A stretch of 64,000 nucleotides of DNA, from the NCBI GenBank assembly GCA_046348225.1, contig JAXMEQ010000010.1, positions 62,001 through 126,000 of the forward strand, given 5' to 3'. The notes under the pieces were generated by a model. The model was given only the letters and a program-made list of their open reading frames with translations. It did no database searches and was not told where the DNA came from. Within the stretch, counting starts at the first letter, position 1. Each line of letters starts with the position of its first letter. Both the position numbers and the translations under genes were made by a program. Below, piece after piece: positions 24,119 to 32,597 of this stretch. The DNA comes from JAXMEQ01 sp046348225. GTDB taxonomy: Bacteria > Pseudomonadota > Gammaproteobacteria > Burkholderiales > Burkholderiaceae_C.

Positions 24119-25897
24119 ATGACTGACGCTTTTGAAGTGCAGGGCGACTTTTCGCCTGCGCAAACCTCTGATTTTTCGCCCGCCGAGACCTTCGTGGACA
24201 CCGCGGAGCCGGTGGCCGCCGAGCCCGCGCTGCCCAATGGCTTTGTGAAGCTGGGCCTGGCGGCCGAACTGCTGCGCGCCGTGGAAGACCTGGGCTACAC
24301 CCAGCCCACGCTGGTGCAGGAAAAAGTGATTCCGCTGGCGCTGCCGACCGATGACGCCGCCGGCAAGGCCTACATTGACCTGATGGTCTCCAGCCAGACC
24401 GGCAGCGGCAAGACCGCTGCCTTCCTGCTGCCCGTTCTGCACACGCTGCTGTCGCAAAAGGCCCAGGCCGAAGCCGAAGAACGTGCCGCGTTCGAGCGCG
24501 CCGTGGCCGAAGCCGAAGCCAAGGGCGAGCCGGCGCCCAAGCGCCCCAAGCGCAAGGACCCGACCAATACCCGCAACTTCAAGGCTGCCACGCCCGGCGC
24601 CCTGATCGTCTGCCCCACGCGTGAACTGGCCCAGCAGGTGGCGCACGACGCCATCGGCCTGGTGCAGCACTGCCGTGGCCTGCGCATTGCCAACATCGTG
24701 GGCGGCATGCCCTACCAACTGCAGATCGCCAAGTTGCAGAACGCCGACCTCGTGGTGGCCACGCCCGGTCGCCTGCTGGACTTGCAGCGCTCGATGCAGA
24801 TCAAGCTCGACAAGGTGCAGTTCCTCGTGGTCGACGAAGCCGACCGCATGCTCGACCTGGGCTTCTCGGATGATCTGGCTGAAATCAACCAGCTGACCAT
24901 CGAGCGCAAGCAGACCATGATGTTCAGCGCTACCTTCGCGCCGCGCATCCAGCAACTGGCCGCGCGCGTCATGCGCCAGCCGCAAAAGGTGCAGATCGAC
25001 AATCCGCAGGAAAAGCACGTCAACATCAAGCAGGTGCTGTTCTGGGCCGACAACGCCCAGCACAAGCGCAAGCTGCTGGACCACTGGCTGCGCGACACCA
25101 CCATCAACCAGGCGATCGTGTTTGCCAGCACGCAAGTCGAGTGCGACGGCCTGGCCAACGACCTGCAGCAAGCCGGCTTTGACGCCGTGGCGCTGCACGG
25201 CGCCCTGAGCCAGGGCCTGCGCAACCGCCGCCTGATGGCGCTGCGCAACGGCCAGGTGCAGGTGCTGGTGGCCACCGACGTCGCCGCCCGCGGCATTGAC
25301 GTGCCGACCATCACCCACGTGTTCAACTACGGTCTGCCGATGAAGGCCGAGGACTACACCCACCGCATCGGCCGCACCGGCCGGGCCGGGCGCGACGGTA
25401 TTGCCGTGACGTTTGGCGAGTTCCGCGACCGCCGCCGCATTTTTGACATCGAGGCCTACACCCGCCAGCCGTTCAAGGCCGAGGTGATTCCGGGCCTGGA
25501 GCCGCAGCAGCGTTTCCCCAGCGCCCAGCCGCGCGGTGACTTCGGCGGCCGTGGTGGCCGGGATGCCCCGCGCGACCGCAAGTTCGGTGGCGGTGGCCAG
25601 CGTTCCGGCGGCTTCGGCGGCGGCTTTGCTGCGCCGCGTGAAGAGCGTGGTTTTGAGCAGCGCCGCGAAGGCGGCGCCGGCTTTGGCCGCAAGCCGGGTT
25701 TTGGTGACTTTGCCGGCCGTGACAACCGTTCTGCAGCCCCCCGCGACGGCTTTGCCCCGCGCAGCGAGTACGCCGCGCGTGGCGACTTCGCGCCGCGCAA
25801 GCCCGCTTTCGGCAAGCCGGCCCACGGGGCAGGCGGCGGCGCCAAGGCCTTCGTGCCGCGCGACCCGCAAAAGCGTCCGTACAAGCCGGCGCGTTAA
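24119..25897 (+). CDS. DEAD-box RNA helicase, RhlE type
   Basis: A 592-residue helicase. Q motif near 61-68, motif I QTGSGKT (93-99), Ia PTRELAQQV (167-175), DEAD (239-242), SAT in MFSATF, and motif VI HRIGRTGRAGRDG. Between motifs I and Ia lies an unusual charged insert of about 45 residues (112-158, rich in Ala, Glu, Arg and Lys). The C-terminal 130 residues are Gly/Arg/Phe-rich, an RNA-binding tail. Such enzymes act in ribosome assembly and mRNA decay, often at low temperature. A 170-base structured leader precedes it. Confidence 0.92.
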   Translation: MTDAFEVQGDFSPAQTSDFSPAETFVDTAEPVAAEPALPNGFVKLGLAAELLRAVEDLGYTQPTLVQEKVIPLALPTDDAAGKAYIDLMVSSQTGSGKTAAFLLPVLHTLLSQKAQAEAEERAAFERAVAEAEAKGEPAPKRPKRKDPTNTRNFKAATPGALIVCPTRELAQQVAHDAIGLVQHCRGLRIANIVGGMPYQLQIAKLQNADLVVATPGRLLDLQRSMQIKLDKVQFLVVDEADRMLDLGFSDDLAEINQLTIERKQTMMFSATFAPRIQQLAARVMRQPQKVQIDNPQEKHVNIKQVLFWADNAQHKRKLLDHWLRDTTINQAIVFASTQVECDGLANDLQQAGFDAVALHGALSQGLRNRRLMALRNGQVQVLVATDVAARGIDVPTITHVFNYGLPMKAEDYTHRIGRTGRAGRDGIAVTFGEFRDRRRIFDIEAYTRQPFKAEVIPGLEPQQRFPSAQPRGDFGGRGGRDAPRDRKFGGGGQRSGGFGGGFAAPREERGFEQRREGGAGFGRKPGFGDFAGRDNRSAAPRDGFAPRSEYAARGDFAPRKPAFGKPAHGAGGGAKAFVPRDPQKRPYKPAR

Positions 25898-25901
25898 GCG
25901 C

Positions 25902-27140
25902 TCAGGGGCCTGCGCTTTCGACCGCCCGGCCGATCTCCGGCCAGCGGCGGTGCAGCCAGGCCCAGGCCAGCAGGCCCACGCTCATCATCAGCAGCGACGC
26001 CAGGGCCAGCGTGCGGGTCGAGTGCATCACCAGTGGTGCAATGGCGCCGGCCACGATGCCGTTGGCAGTGGAGCCGATCACGGCTTGCAATGACGAGGCC
26101 AGCCCGCGTCGTTGCGGGTAGAGGTCCAGCACCAGCAGCGTGACCACGGGCACCATCAGCGCCCAGCCAAAGCCAAACACCGCAATCGGCAGCAGTGCCC
26201 AGCTGGCATGCGCCGTGAACGCAAAGTTGGCCGCCACATTGGCCACCGACACCACCACCATCACCAGAAAGCCGTGGCGGATCTGCCGCTTCGGGGCGAT
26301 GCGGCCCGCCAGCCGGCCGCTGGCCCAGGAGCCGCCCATGATGCCGGCGATGGTCAGCACAAAAAACCAGAAGAACTGCGTGGGCGCAAGACCCAGGTGC
26401 GTGCCCAGGAACTCGGGCGCCGACAGCACATAAAGAAACATGCCGTTGAACGGAATGCCACTGGCCAGCGCCAGCAGCAGAAAGCGCGGGTTGGAGCACA
26501 GCTGCCAGTAGCCCTGCATCAGGTTCGGCACATTGAAGGGCTGGCGGTCGTTGACATGGAGGGTCTCCGGCAACAGCCGGAAGTTGGCCACCCACAGCAG
26601 CACGCCGACGCCCGTGAGGAACCAGAAGATGCCGTGCCAGCCCGCGTGCACAAAGAGCCAGCCGCCAATGATGGGTGCAATGGCGGGGGCCACGCCGAAG
26701 TAGATGGTGACCTGGCTCATCACCTTCTGCGCCTGGTCGGGCGGAAACATGTCGCGGATGACCGCGCGCGACACCACGATGCCCGCACCGGTCGACAGGC
26801 CCTGCAGCGCCCGGAAAAACACCAGTTGCCCGATGCTTTGCGACAGGGCGCACCCGGCCGAGGCCAGCGTGAACGCCGCGATGCCCCACAACACCACGGG
26901 CCGGCGCCCGAAGCTGTCGGCCAGAGCGCCATGAAAGAGGTTCATGAAGGCAAAGCCGAACAGGTAGGCCGACAGCGTCTGCTGCATCTCCACCGGCGTG
27001 GCACCCAGGGAGCGCGCAATGCCCGAGAACGCCGGAATGTAGGTGTCGATGGAGAACGGCCCGAGCATGCCCAGCAGGGCCAGCAGCACGGCCAGGGCCC
27101 ACCGGGGCGCGCGCCAGAGCCGGTCGGCGTCAGGATTCAT
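25902..27140 (-). CDS. MFS drug-efflux transporter, Bcr/CflA type
   Basis: A 412-residue major-facilitator protein with twelve hydrophobic helices. The N-terminal DTYIPAFSGIARSLG and motif A GALADSFGRRPVVLWG (about 71-86) followed by QGLSTGAGIVVSRAVIRDMF (about 113-132) identify the Bcr/CflA group of proton-driven multidrug exporters. It converges with the helicase gene (4 bp between stops). The substrate cannot be inferred from sequence alone. Confidence 0.88.
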   Translation of the reverse strand: MNPDADRLWRAPRWALAVLLALLGMLGPFSIDTYIPAFSGIARSLGATPVEMQQTLSAYLFGFAFMNLFHGALADSFGRRPVVLWGIAAFTLASAGCALSQSIGQLVFFRALQGLSTGAGIVVSRAVIRDMFPPDQAQKVMSQVTIYFGVAPAIAPIIGGWLFVHAGWHGIFWFLTGVGVLLWVANFRLLPETLHVNDRQPFNVPNLMQGYWQLCSNPRFLLLALASGIPFNGMFLYVLSAPEFLGTHLGLAPTQFFWFFVLTIAGIMGGSWASGRLAGRIAPKRQIRHGFLVMVVVSVANVAANFAFTAHASWALLPIAVFGFGWALMVPVVTLLVLDLYPQRRGLASSLQAVIGSTANGIVAGAIAPLVMHSTRTLALASLLMMSVGLLAWAWLHRRWPEIGRAVESAGP

Positions 27141-27165
27141 GGCCGGGCGCCCTGACTGCGGCCGC

Positions 27166-27468
27166 TTACGCCGCCACGTCGAAGCGCACGTCGTCGGCCG
27201 GGCCTTCCCAGCCTTCCAGTGCGGTGCGGCGCGCCATGGCTGACATCAGGTCCCAGCGGCTGGCGGCGCCACCGAGCGTGACGGCGTTCAGGGTGAAGGT
27301 GTCGGTCTTTTGCGCTTCGCGCTCGGCCAGGCAGGCTTGCCAGGCCGCCACCACGCCTTCGGGGCCGCCAAACAGTTTTTCCAGCGTGGCGCGGAAGATT
27401 TGTTCCATCGCTTCGCGCTGCGCAGCAGAGACGTTTTCCAGATTGACCAGGGTGACGGTGTAGGGCAT
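27166..27468 (-). CDS. Conserved hypothetical protein
   Basis: A 100-residue soluble protein (MPYTVTLVNLENVSAAQREA...). It has an alternating beta/alpha pattern, an Arg/Glu-rich middle and no membrane segment or signal peptide. I do not recognise the family. The N-terminal MPYTVTLVN is reminiscent of tautomerase-like folds, but no other feature supports that. It is 25 bp upstream of the MFS gene on the same strand and downstream of the tRNA terminator. Confidence 0.6.
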   Translation of the reverse strand: MPYTVTLVNLENVSAAQREAMEQIFRATLEKLFGGPEGVVAAWQACLAEREAQKTDTFTLNAVTLGGAASRWDLMSAMARRTALEGWEGPADDVRFDVAA

Positions 27469-27505
27469 GAGTGTCCTCGATTGTGAAAATGAAGCCGCAA
27501 AGCAA

Positions 27506-27536
27506 ATCGGGCGCCTTTGAACCAAAGGCGCCCGAT
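27506..27536 (-). terminator. Terminator of the tRNA operon
   Basis: ATCGGGCGCCTTT (27506-27518) and AAAGGCGCCCGAT (27524-27536) form a perfect 13-bp stem with a 5-base loop. Read on the minus strand it follows tRNA-Lys by 9 bases and ends in TTGCTTTG. It separates the tRNA transcript from the hypothetical gene. Confidence 0.75.
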
Positions 27537-27545
27537 CGAGACGAG

Positions 27546-27621
27546 TGGTGGGTCCTGTAGGATTCGAACCTACGACCTACGGATTAAGAGTCCGCTGCTC
27601 TACCAACTGAGCTAAGAACCC
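27546..27621 (-). tRNA. tRNA-Lys (anticodon CTT)
   Basis: A 76-nt cloverleaf on the minus strand: acceptor GGGTTCT/AGGACCC, D-arm AGCTCAGTTGGTAGAGC, anticodon loop ACTCTTAAT with CTT, T-arm GTAGG-TTCGAATCC-TAC, and an encoded 3' CCA (27546-27548). It reads AAG. It lies 18 bases downstream of tRNA-Ala. Confidence 0.97.
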
Positions 27622-27639
27622 ACTTTGAAAACTGTGCTG

Positions 27640-27715
<76 letters not shown>

Positions 27716-27727
27716 ACAACAACCCGT

Positions 27728-27733
27728 ATTCTA
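27728..27733 (-). promoter_or_regulatory. Putative -10 of the tRNA promoter
   Basis: On the minus strand TAGAAT lies 12 bases before the first base of tRNA-Ala, a suitable distance for a short 5' leader. No strong -35 is visible. Confidence 0.4.
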
Positions 27734-27773
27734 GCAACAGGCCACCGCGATTTGGCGCAGGCAGGATTATGCC

Positions 27774-28643
27774 TCATTGCATGCCGTTTCTGCTGGCCAG
27801 CTCGACAAAAAGACCTGCGTGGTCCAGATCGGTCAGGCCGTGCTCGATGGCATCGGCGTTGAGTTTTTCGAATAGCGCGGTGATCGGCGCGTCAAAGCCG
27901 ATCTCGCTCGCGGTGTCCAGCGCGTTGCGCAGGTCCTTGAGCTGCACCGACATGCGCGCGCGTGGCGCGAAGTCGCGCTCCACCATGCGCTGGCCATGCA
28001 CCTGCAGGATGCGGCTGTCGGCAAAGCCGCCAGTAATGGCTTCCTTCACCCGGGCCGGGTTGGCGCCACCTTTTTCGCACAGCAGCAGGGCTTCGGCCAC
28101 CGCGCCAATGGTGATGCCCACAATCATCTGGTTGGCCAGCTTGGTCAGTTGCCCGGTGCCGTGCGGGCCCACATGGGTGGCGCGCCCGAACACCGCGAAC
28201 ACGGGTTGCGCGCGGGTAAATTCTTCCGGCCGGCCGCCCACCATGATGACCAGCGTGCCGGCTTCTGCACCGAGCGTGCCACCGGACACCGGCGCGTCCA
28301 GGTGGGCCACGCCGCGTGCCGAGAGCCGCGCCGCATGGTCGCGCGCCTCGCGCGGCTTGATGGACGCCATGTCGATCACCAGCGTGCCCGGCTTCATCGC
28401 CGCAGCGGCGCCCTGGTCGAACAGCACCGACTCCACGATGGCACCGTTCTCCAGCATGCTCACCACCACCTCGGCGGCGGCGGCCGCGCTGGCAGGTGTG
28501 TCGTGCACCGTGGCGCCGAAGGCGGCCACGCGCTCGGCCTTGTCGCGCGAGCGGTTCCACACATGCACCTCGTGGCCTGCCTCGCACAAGCGCCGCGCCA
28601 TGGGAAACCCCATGAACCCGATTCCCAGTACTGCAATTTTCAT
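27774..28643 (-). CDS. 3-hydroxyisobutyrate dehydrogenase-family oxidoreductase
   Basis: A 289-residue beta-hydroxyacid dehydrogenase (HIBADH/tartronate-semialdehyde-reductase family): GIGFMGFPMARRL (about 7-19) for NAD(P) with Asn30-Arg31, the substrate loop LDAPVSGGTLGAEAGTL (about 114-130), and the catalytic Lys in GTGQLTKLANQMIVG (about 161-175). It oxidises or forms a 3-hydroxy acid. Last gene of the GntR-led operon, so it probably handles an intermediate of the same unknown substrate. Confidence 0.88.
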   Translation of the reverse strand: MKIAVLGIGFMGFPMARRLCEAGHEVHVWNRSRDKAERVAAFGATVHDTPASAAAAAEVVVSMLENGAIVESVLFDQGAAAAMKPGTLVIDMASIKPREARDHAARLSARGVAHLDAPVSGGTLGAEAGTLVIMVGGRPEEFTRAQPVFAVFGRATHVGPHGTGQLTKLANQMIVGITIGAVAEALLLCEKGGANPARVKEAITGGFADSRILQVHGQRMVERDFAPRARMSVQLKDLRNALDTASEIGFDAPITALFEKLNADAIEHGLTDLDHAGLFVELASRNGMQ

Positions 28644-28697
28644 GGCTGCTCCTGCCGTTGAGTCCGCATCATCGGACCAATGGCAGCGCGGTTTCTG

Positions 28698-30056
28698 TCA
28701 GGCGGCTTTCAGCAGGGGTGCGGCGAACAGGCTTTCCATCTCCCTGCGGATCCTGTAGGCATGGGTGGTGGTGTCGATGGCCACATCGGCCCAGCTCAGC
28801 GACTGGCCCTTCTTCACCGGCCGCACCACCTTGATGCCATGCGCCAGCCCCAGCGGCAGGCCGCCCAGGCGGGTCGACGTGGCCGCCGGCAGCAGCTTGC
28901 CCCAGACGGTGTAGCCGCCTTCGCCGTCCAGCAGTTCGCCGGGTTGCAGGTCGCGTTTGGCGGTGGCCACCACATCGGCGTTCCAGGCCGTGGCCACGCC
29001 GGTGGGCTCGCCACGCAGCGCCACGCTGGCGACGCTGACGCCCACTTCCAGGCCGATCAGGTGCCAGCGCTTGTACAGCGTGAAGTAGCGCCCGCTCGGG
29101 TCGGTGTGCGCGTTGTATTCCTCAAAGCAGTTCTTGATGTACTCCGTCTCGGCTTCGACCGTGACCCACACGCCCATGCGGATGTCGTACGGAATCTTGC
29201 GGCCGTCGGCCTCCAGCGACGAAATCACCTCCACCATGCCCTTGCGCTCCAGCACGCCGCCTTCGCTGATGGGGCGCGTCACGTACGGGATGTCTTCCAC
29301 GCTGGCGGGCGGGTAGAGCAGGCCGTTGGACGGCACGCCCAGGCCGGTGGCGTTGGACACCGCCGTGCTCTCGATCGACGGCTTGGAGCCATCGAGGAAG
29401 CTGTTGAACATCTTGGGATTGAGCCCGCCGCGCACCGCCTGCTCGGGTGTCAGCCCGTAGTGGCCCCAGACCGTGTCGGGGGTCGACTCGCTGAAATGCG
29501 GCAGCCACTTGTGGCCACGGCCTGCCGCCACCACCGGGAAGCCGCAGGTGCGCGCCCAGTCCACCAGGTCGCAGATGAGCGCCGGCTGGTCGCCGAACGC
29601 GAGCGAATACACCACACCCGCCTGCGCCGCCTTGCGCGCCAGCAGCGGACCGCAGAAGGCGTCGGCCTCCACCGTCACGTTGACCACGTGCTTGCCGTGC
29701 GCAAAGGCTTCCAGGCAATGGTCCACCGCCGCGATCGGGTGGCCGGTGCACTCCACGATCACGTCAATGGCCGGGTGCCGCACCAGCGCCTGCCAGTCGT
29801 CGCTGATGTGGGTTGCTCCTGTTTTGATAGCGGCATCAATGGATTCCGCGAGGGTTGTGGCCGGATTCCACCCCACACGGGCGAGGTTGGCGCGGGCTCC
29901 GTCGGGCGACAAGTCGGCAATGCCCGCCAGGTGCACGCCCGGGGTGCGCGGAATCTGCGCGAGGTACATGGAGCCGAACTTGCCGGCGCCGATCAGGCCC
30001 ACACGCACCGGTTTGCCGTCGGCCGCGCGCTGCTGGAGTTTGGTGAACAGGTTCAT
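28698..30056 (-). CDS. Homoserine-dehydrogenase-like oxidoreductase with C-terminal SAF domain
   Basis: A 452-residue protein of the COG4091 type: Rossmann motif GLIGAGKFGSMY (about 19-30), a central catalytic region with YSLAFGDQPALICDLVDWAR (about 146-165), and a C-terminal SAF-like domain (about 350-452; LQPGELLDGEGGYTVWGKL). Members act in carbohydrate-acid or related catabolism with few proven substrates. Residues of about 76-81 are encoded by the head of dispersed-repeat copy E. It overlaps the dioxygenase gene by 4 bp. Confidence 0.82.
   Translation of the reverse strand: MNLFTKLQQRAADGKPVRVGLIGAGKFGSMYLAQIPRTPGVHLAGIADLSPDGARANLARVGWNPATTLAESIDAAIKTGATHISDDWQALVRHPAIDVIVECTGHPIAAVDHCLEAFAHGKHVVNVTVEADAFCGPLLARKAAQAGVVYSLAFGDQPALICDLVDWARTCGFPVVAAGRGHKWLPHFSESTPDTVWGHYGLTPEQAVRGGLNPKMFNSFLDGSKPSIESTAVSNATGLGVPSNGLLYPPASVEDIPYVTRPISEGGVLERKGMVEVISSLEADGRKIPYDIRMGVWVTVEAETEYIKNCFEEYNAHTDPSGRYFTLYKRWHLIGLEVGVSVASVALRGEPTGVATAWNADVVATAKRDLQPGELLDGEGGYTVWGKLLPAATSTRLGGLPLGLAHGIKVVRPVKKGQSLSWADVAIDTTTHAYRIRREMESLFAAPLLKAA
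29815..29831 (+). repeat. Dispersed palindromic element, copy E (head only)
   Basis: GCTCCTGTTTTGATAGC matches the 17-base head of the family, followed by GGC but not by the rest of the tail. It lies in frame within the SAF-domain oxidoreductase gene on the other strand, encoding AIKTG. It could be a decayed copy. Confidence 0.5.
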
Positions 30057-30934
30057 GCGGCCTTCTTCATTTCGTCAAACGGGACCGACGTGGTTTGCAG
30101 GGCGCTGGCGGGCAGGCCATCCTTCCAGGGCAGGTCCACCGGGTAGTCCTTGAGCAGGCAGTCGTCGGGCAGGCATTCAATGGGCGTGAAGTCGCGGTGC
30201 GCGATGTACTCAGGCCGCTTGTGGCGGCGGATGTGGTTGCTCACCGCGCACAGGCTCAGGTACACCGCCACGCGGTGCCAGGGCGACAGGTTGCTGCCCG
30301 AGGCATGCACCAGGCAGCTGTGGAACAGGATCATCGAGCCCGCAGGGCCCTTCGGGCTGACGATGCCGCCGTTCTTGCCGCCGGCGCGTGCCACCAGCTG
30401 CTCGATCAGGTCGTTGTCCACCGTCCACAGCGGGTAGCTGGTGGTGGTCAGGTCGTGCTTGGCGTTCACCACGCCCTTCTTGTGGCTGCCGGGGATGAAC
30501 ATCAGCGGGCCGTTGTGCTCGTTCACGTCGTCCAGGAAGATGGCCACGTTCATGGCCCGTTCGGTGGGCATCATGTCGTCATTGAGCCAGGTGCCGTAGT
30601 CCTGGTGCCACTGCCACACGTCGCCTTCAAACGCCGCCTTGCCGTTGATCTTGAACTGGTGCATGTACAGCTTCTCGCCAAACAGTGTTTCCACCGGTTC
30701 GATCATGCGCGGGTGGCGCGCCAGCTTGGCAAAGGGCTTGCTGTACATGTGCGCCGCAAAATTGGTGCGTACCGCGTCCTTGCCCTTTTCGCGCACGTTG
30801 TAAGCCTCGCGCCGGCTGTACAGCTCGGGCACGGCGTCGGTCAGCGTGCGGGTTTCTTCCGGCGTGAACAGGCCGGGGAAAAACAGGTAACCGTCGCGGT
30901 CGAACTGTTCCAGTTGGGCAGGGGTGAGTTTCAT
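30053..30934 (-). CDS. Phytanoyl-CoA dioxygenase (PhyH)-family 2OG-Fe(II) oxygenase
   Basis: A 293-residue PhyH-family protein. The iron ligands are probably the His and Asp of WQWHQDYGTW (about 107-116) and a distal His in FHSCLVHASGSN (about 220-231); the Arg of PWHRVAVYL is the likely 2OG anchor. FIPGSHKKGV is conserved in the ectoine-hydroxylase-like branch, but this protein differs from EctD and lacks an ectoine operon. It overlaps both neighbours by 4 bp (GntR gene and SAF oxidoreductase), so it belongs to their pathway. Confidence 0.85.
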   Translation of the reverse strand: MKLTPAQLEQFDRDGYLFFPGLFTPEETRTLTDAVPELYSRREAYNVREKGKDAVRTNFAAHMYSKPFAKLARHPRMIEPVETLFGEKLYMHQFKINGKAAFEGDVWQWHQDYGTWLNDDMMPTERAMNVAIFLDDVNEHNGPLMFIPGSHKKGVVNAKHDLTTTSYPLWTVDNDLIEQLVARAGGKNGGIVSPKGPAGSMILFHSCLVHASGSNLSPWHRVAVYLSLCAVSNHIRRHKRPEYIAHRDFTPIECLPDDCLLKDYPVDLPWKDGLPASALQTTSVPFDEMKKAA

Positions 30935-31614
30935 CGCTTGTCTCCTTCGGTGGATTGCAGGACTTGTGTGAGTTGCGCGGCGAGGTTGTCGCCGGCGCGC
31001 TGGCTGTGTTGTTCGATGAACAGGGCGGCGCGGTCGGCGTCACCCGCGGCAATCGCGTCGGCAATGGCTTCATGCTCGTCCCACACGGCTTCGCGCTGGC
31101 GCGACTGCTGCAGCACCGCGCCCATGACGCGGCGCAGGTGGCGCCAGTGCTGCAGCGCGCTCTGCTCGATCAGCGGGTTGGCCGAGGCCGCGTAGATGGC
31201 GCTGTGAAACGCCATGTCGGCGTCGATCATGGCCTTGACGTTCCTGCCGCGCGCGGCCTTGCGGCCCTGCTCGATGAGCCGGGGGTCGAGCCGGAACCGC
31301 TGGGCGGCCGCCAGCCGCGCGGCCAGCGCGTCGAGCGCCCCGCGCACCTGATACACCTTGACCATCCAGGCCGCGTCCAGCGGCGCCACCAGCACGCCAC
31401 GGCCTGGCGCGTCCAGGACAAAGCCGTCTTTCTTGAGCAGGCGCAGCGCCTGCAGCACCGGCTGGCGCGAGACCGCGAGCTTCTCGGCAATGTCTTCCTG
31501 GGTAATGCGTTCGCCGGGCTTGAGCGAGCCTTCGCTGATGGCATCGAGCAGCGAACGGTAGACCTGGTCGACCAGGTCAGGGGCGGTTTCGAGTTTGACG
31601 AGTTCGGCAGCCAT
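30931..31614 (-). CDS. GntR-family regulator with FCD domain
   Basis: A 227-residue regulator: winged HTH (about 10-78; LKPGERITQEDIAEKLAVSR then QPVLQALRLLKKDG) and an all-helical FCD ligand domain with DADMAFHSAIYAASAN (about 132-147) containing metal-binding residues. Start 31614 (MAAELVKL) is taken as the first ATG after the palindrome at 31635. It leads the operon GntR-PhyH-SAF oxidoreductase-HIBADH and probably represses it until an acid ligand binds (inference). Confidence 0.88.
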   Translation of the reverse strand: MAAELVKLETAPDLVDQVYRSLLDAISEGSLKPGERITQEDIAEKLAVSRQPVLQALRLLKKDGFVLDAPGRGVLVAPLDAAWMVKVYQVRGALDALAARLAAAQRFRLDPRLIEQGRKAARGRNVKAMIDADMAFHSAIYAASANPLIEQSALQHWRHLRRVMGAVLQQSRQREAVWDEHEAIADAIAAGDADRAALFIEQHSQRAGDNLAAQLTQVLQSTEGDKR

Positions 31615-31634
31615 GGGGCATGGGCAATCAATGT

Positions 31635-31644
31635 CTGTATACAG
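31635..31644. promoter_or_regulatory. GntR-type operator
   Basis: CTGTATACAG is a perfect 10-bp palindrome in the divergent region between the GntR gene (start 31614) and the hydrolase gene (start 31738), with a similar AATACATGAATA just after it. FCD-type GntR proteins commonly bind TGTATACA-like sites. Autoregulation is likely. Confidence 0.55.
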
Positions 31645-31737
31645 AATACATGAATAACCCGGCACTGTCATCCGGGACGGCCCGGGTATGGCGCCTGTGC
31701 CAAGATACCCGTCAACCCGAAAGACCAGGAGATGCCG

Positions 31738-32589
31738 ATGGCTGAATTCGACCCGCAGTGGCTGGACCGCATGTACAACAACCGCGCGCTGGTGCCTGAC
31801 CATGCCGACCATTTCAGCCGCTGGGCGGCCCGCTCGCTGGTGGCCCGCGCGCAGGGCCCCTGCAGCCTGGACCTGGCCTATGGCAGCGGCCCGATGGAAA
31901 CGCTGGACGTGTTCCCTACCGCCCGGCCGGGTGCGCCGGTGCTGGTGTTCATCCACGGCGGCTACTGGCGCTCGCTCGACAAGGCCGACCATTCCTTCGT
32001 GGCCCCGGCCTTCACCCGGCAGGGTGCCTGCGTGGTGGTGCCCAACTACGCGCTGTGCCCGGCGGTGACCATTCCCCAGATTGCATTGCAGACGGTTCAG
32101 GCACTGGCCTGGACCTGGCGCAACATCAGCCGCTTTGGTGGCGACGCCAGCCGCATCACGGTGGTCGGTCACTCGGCCGGCGGCCATCTGGCCGCCATGA
32201 TGCTGGCCTGCGAATGGCCCCGCGTGGCCCGTGACCTGCCCGCCACGCTGGTGAAGAACGCGCTGTCCATCTCCGGCCTGTACGACCTGGCGCCGCTGGC
32301 GCACACGCCGTTCCTCAAGGATTCGCTGCGCCTGACGCCGGCCGACGCCTTGCGCGCCAGCCCGGCCTGCATGCCCGCGCCGCGCCACGGTCAGCTCTAC
32401 ACCACGGCCGGTGGCGACGAAAGCGCCGAATTCCTGCGCCACAACGAATTGATCCGCGAGGCCTGGGGCCCCCGCGTGGTGCCGGTATGCGAGGCACTGC
32501 CGGGCCTCAACCACTTCAGCGTGCTGGAGGCGCTGGTCAAGCCCGACCACCGGCTGCACCAGCTGGCGCTGCGCTTGCTGAAGGACTGA
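31738..32589 (+). CDS. Alpha/beta hydrolase (esterase or arylformamidase-like)
   Basis: A 283-residue serine hydrolase: HGGYWRSLDK (about 72-81) forms the oxyanion hole, GHSAGGHLAA (about 141-150) carries the nucleophile Ser, and an Asp in TTAGGDESAEF and a His in GLNHFSVLE complete the triad. The HGGYW/LDK pattern is that of the HSL-like branch that includes kynurenine formamidase. CAGGAG stands 6 bases before ATG 31738; an ATG at 31732 is too close to it. It is divergent from the GntR operon and may share its operator. Confidence 0.82.
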   Translation: MAEFDPQWLDRMYNNRALVPDHADHFSRWAARSLVARAQGPCSLDLAYGSGPMETLDVFPTARPGAPVLVFIHGGYWRSLDKADHSFVAPAFTRQGACVVVPNYALCPAVTIPQIALQTVQALAWTWRNISRFGGDASRITVVGHSAGGHLAAMMLACEWPRVARDLPATLVKNALSISGLYDLAPLAHTPFLKDSLRLTPADALRASPACMPAPRHGQLYTTAGGDESAEFLRHNELIREAWGPRVVPVCEALPGLNHFSVLEALVKPDHRLHQLALRLLKD

Positions 32590-32597
32590 GCCTGGTG

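Noticed and set aside
27871..27880. GAATAGCG in the HIBADH gene as a further repeat copy
   Set aside because: The flanking bases do not fit the head palindrome, and the encoded residues (FEKLNADAIEHG) are ordinary family sequence.
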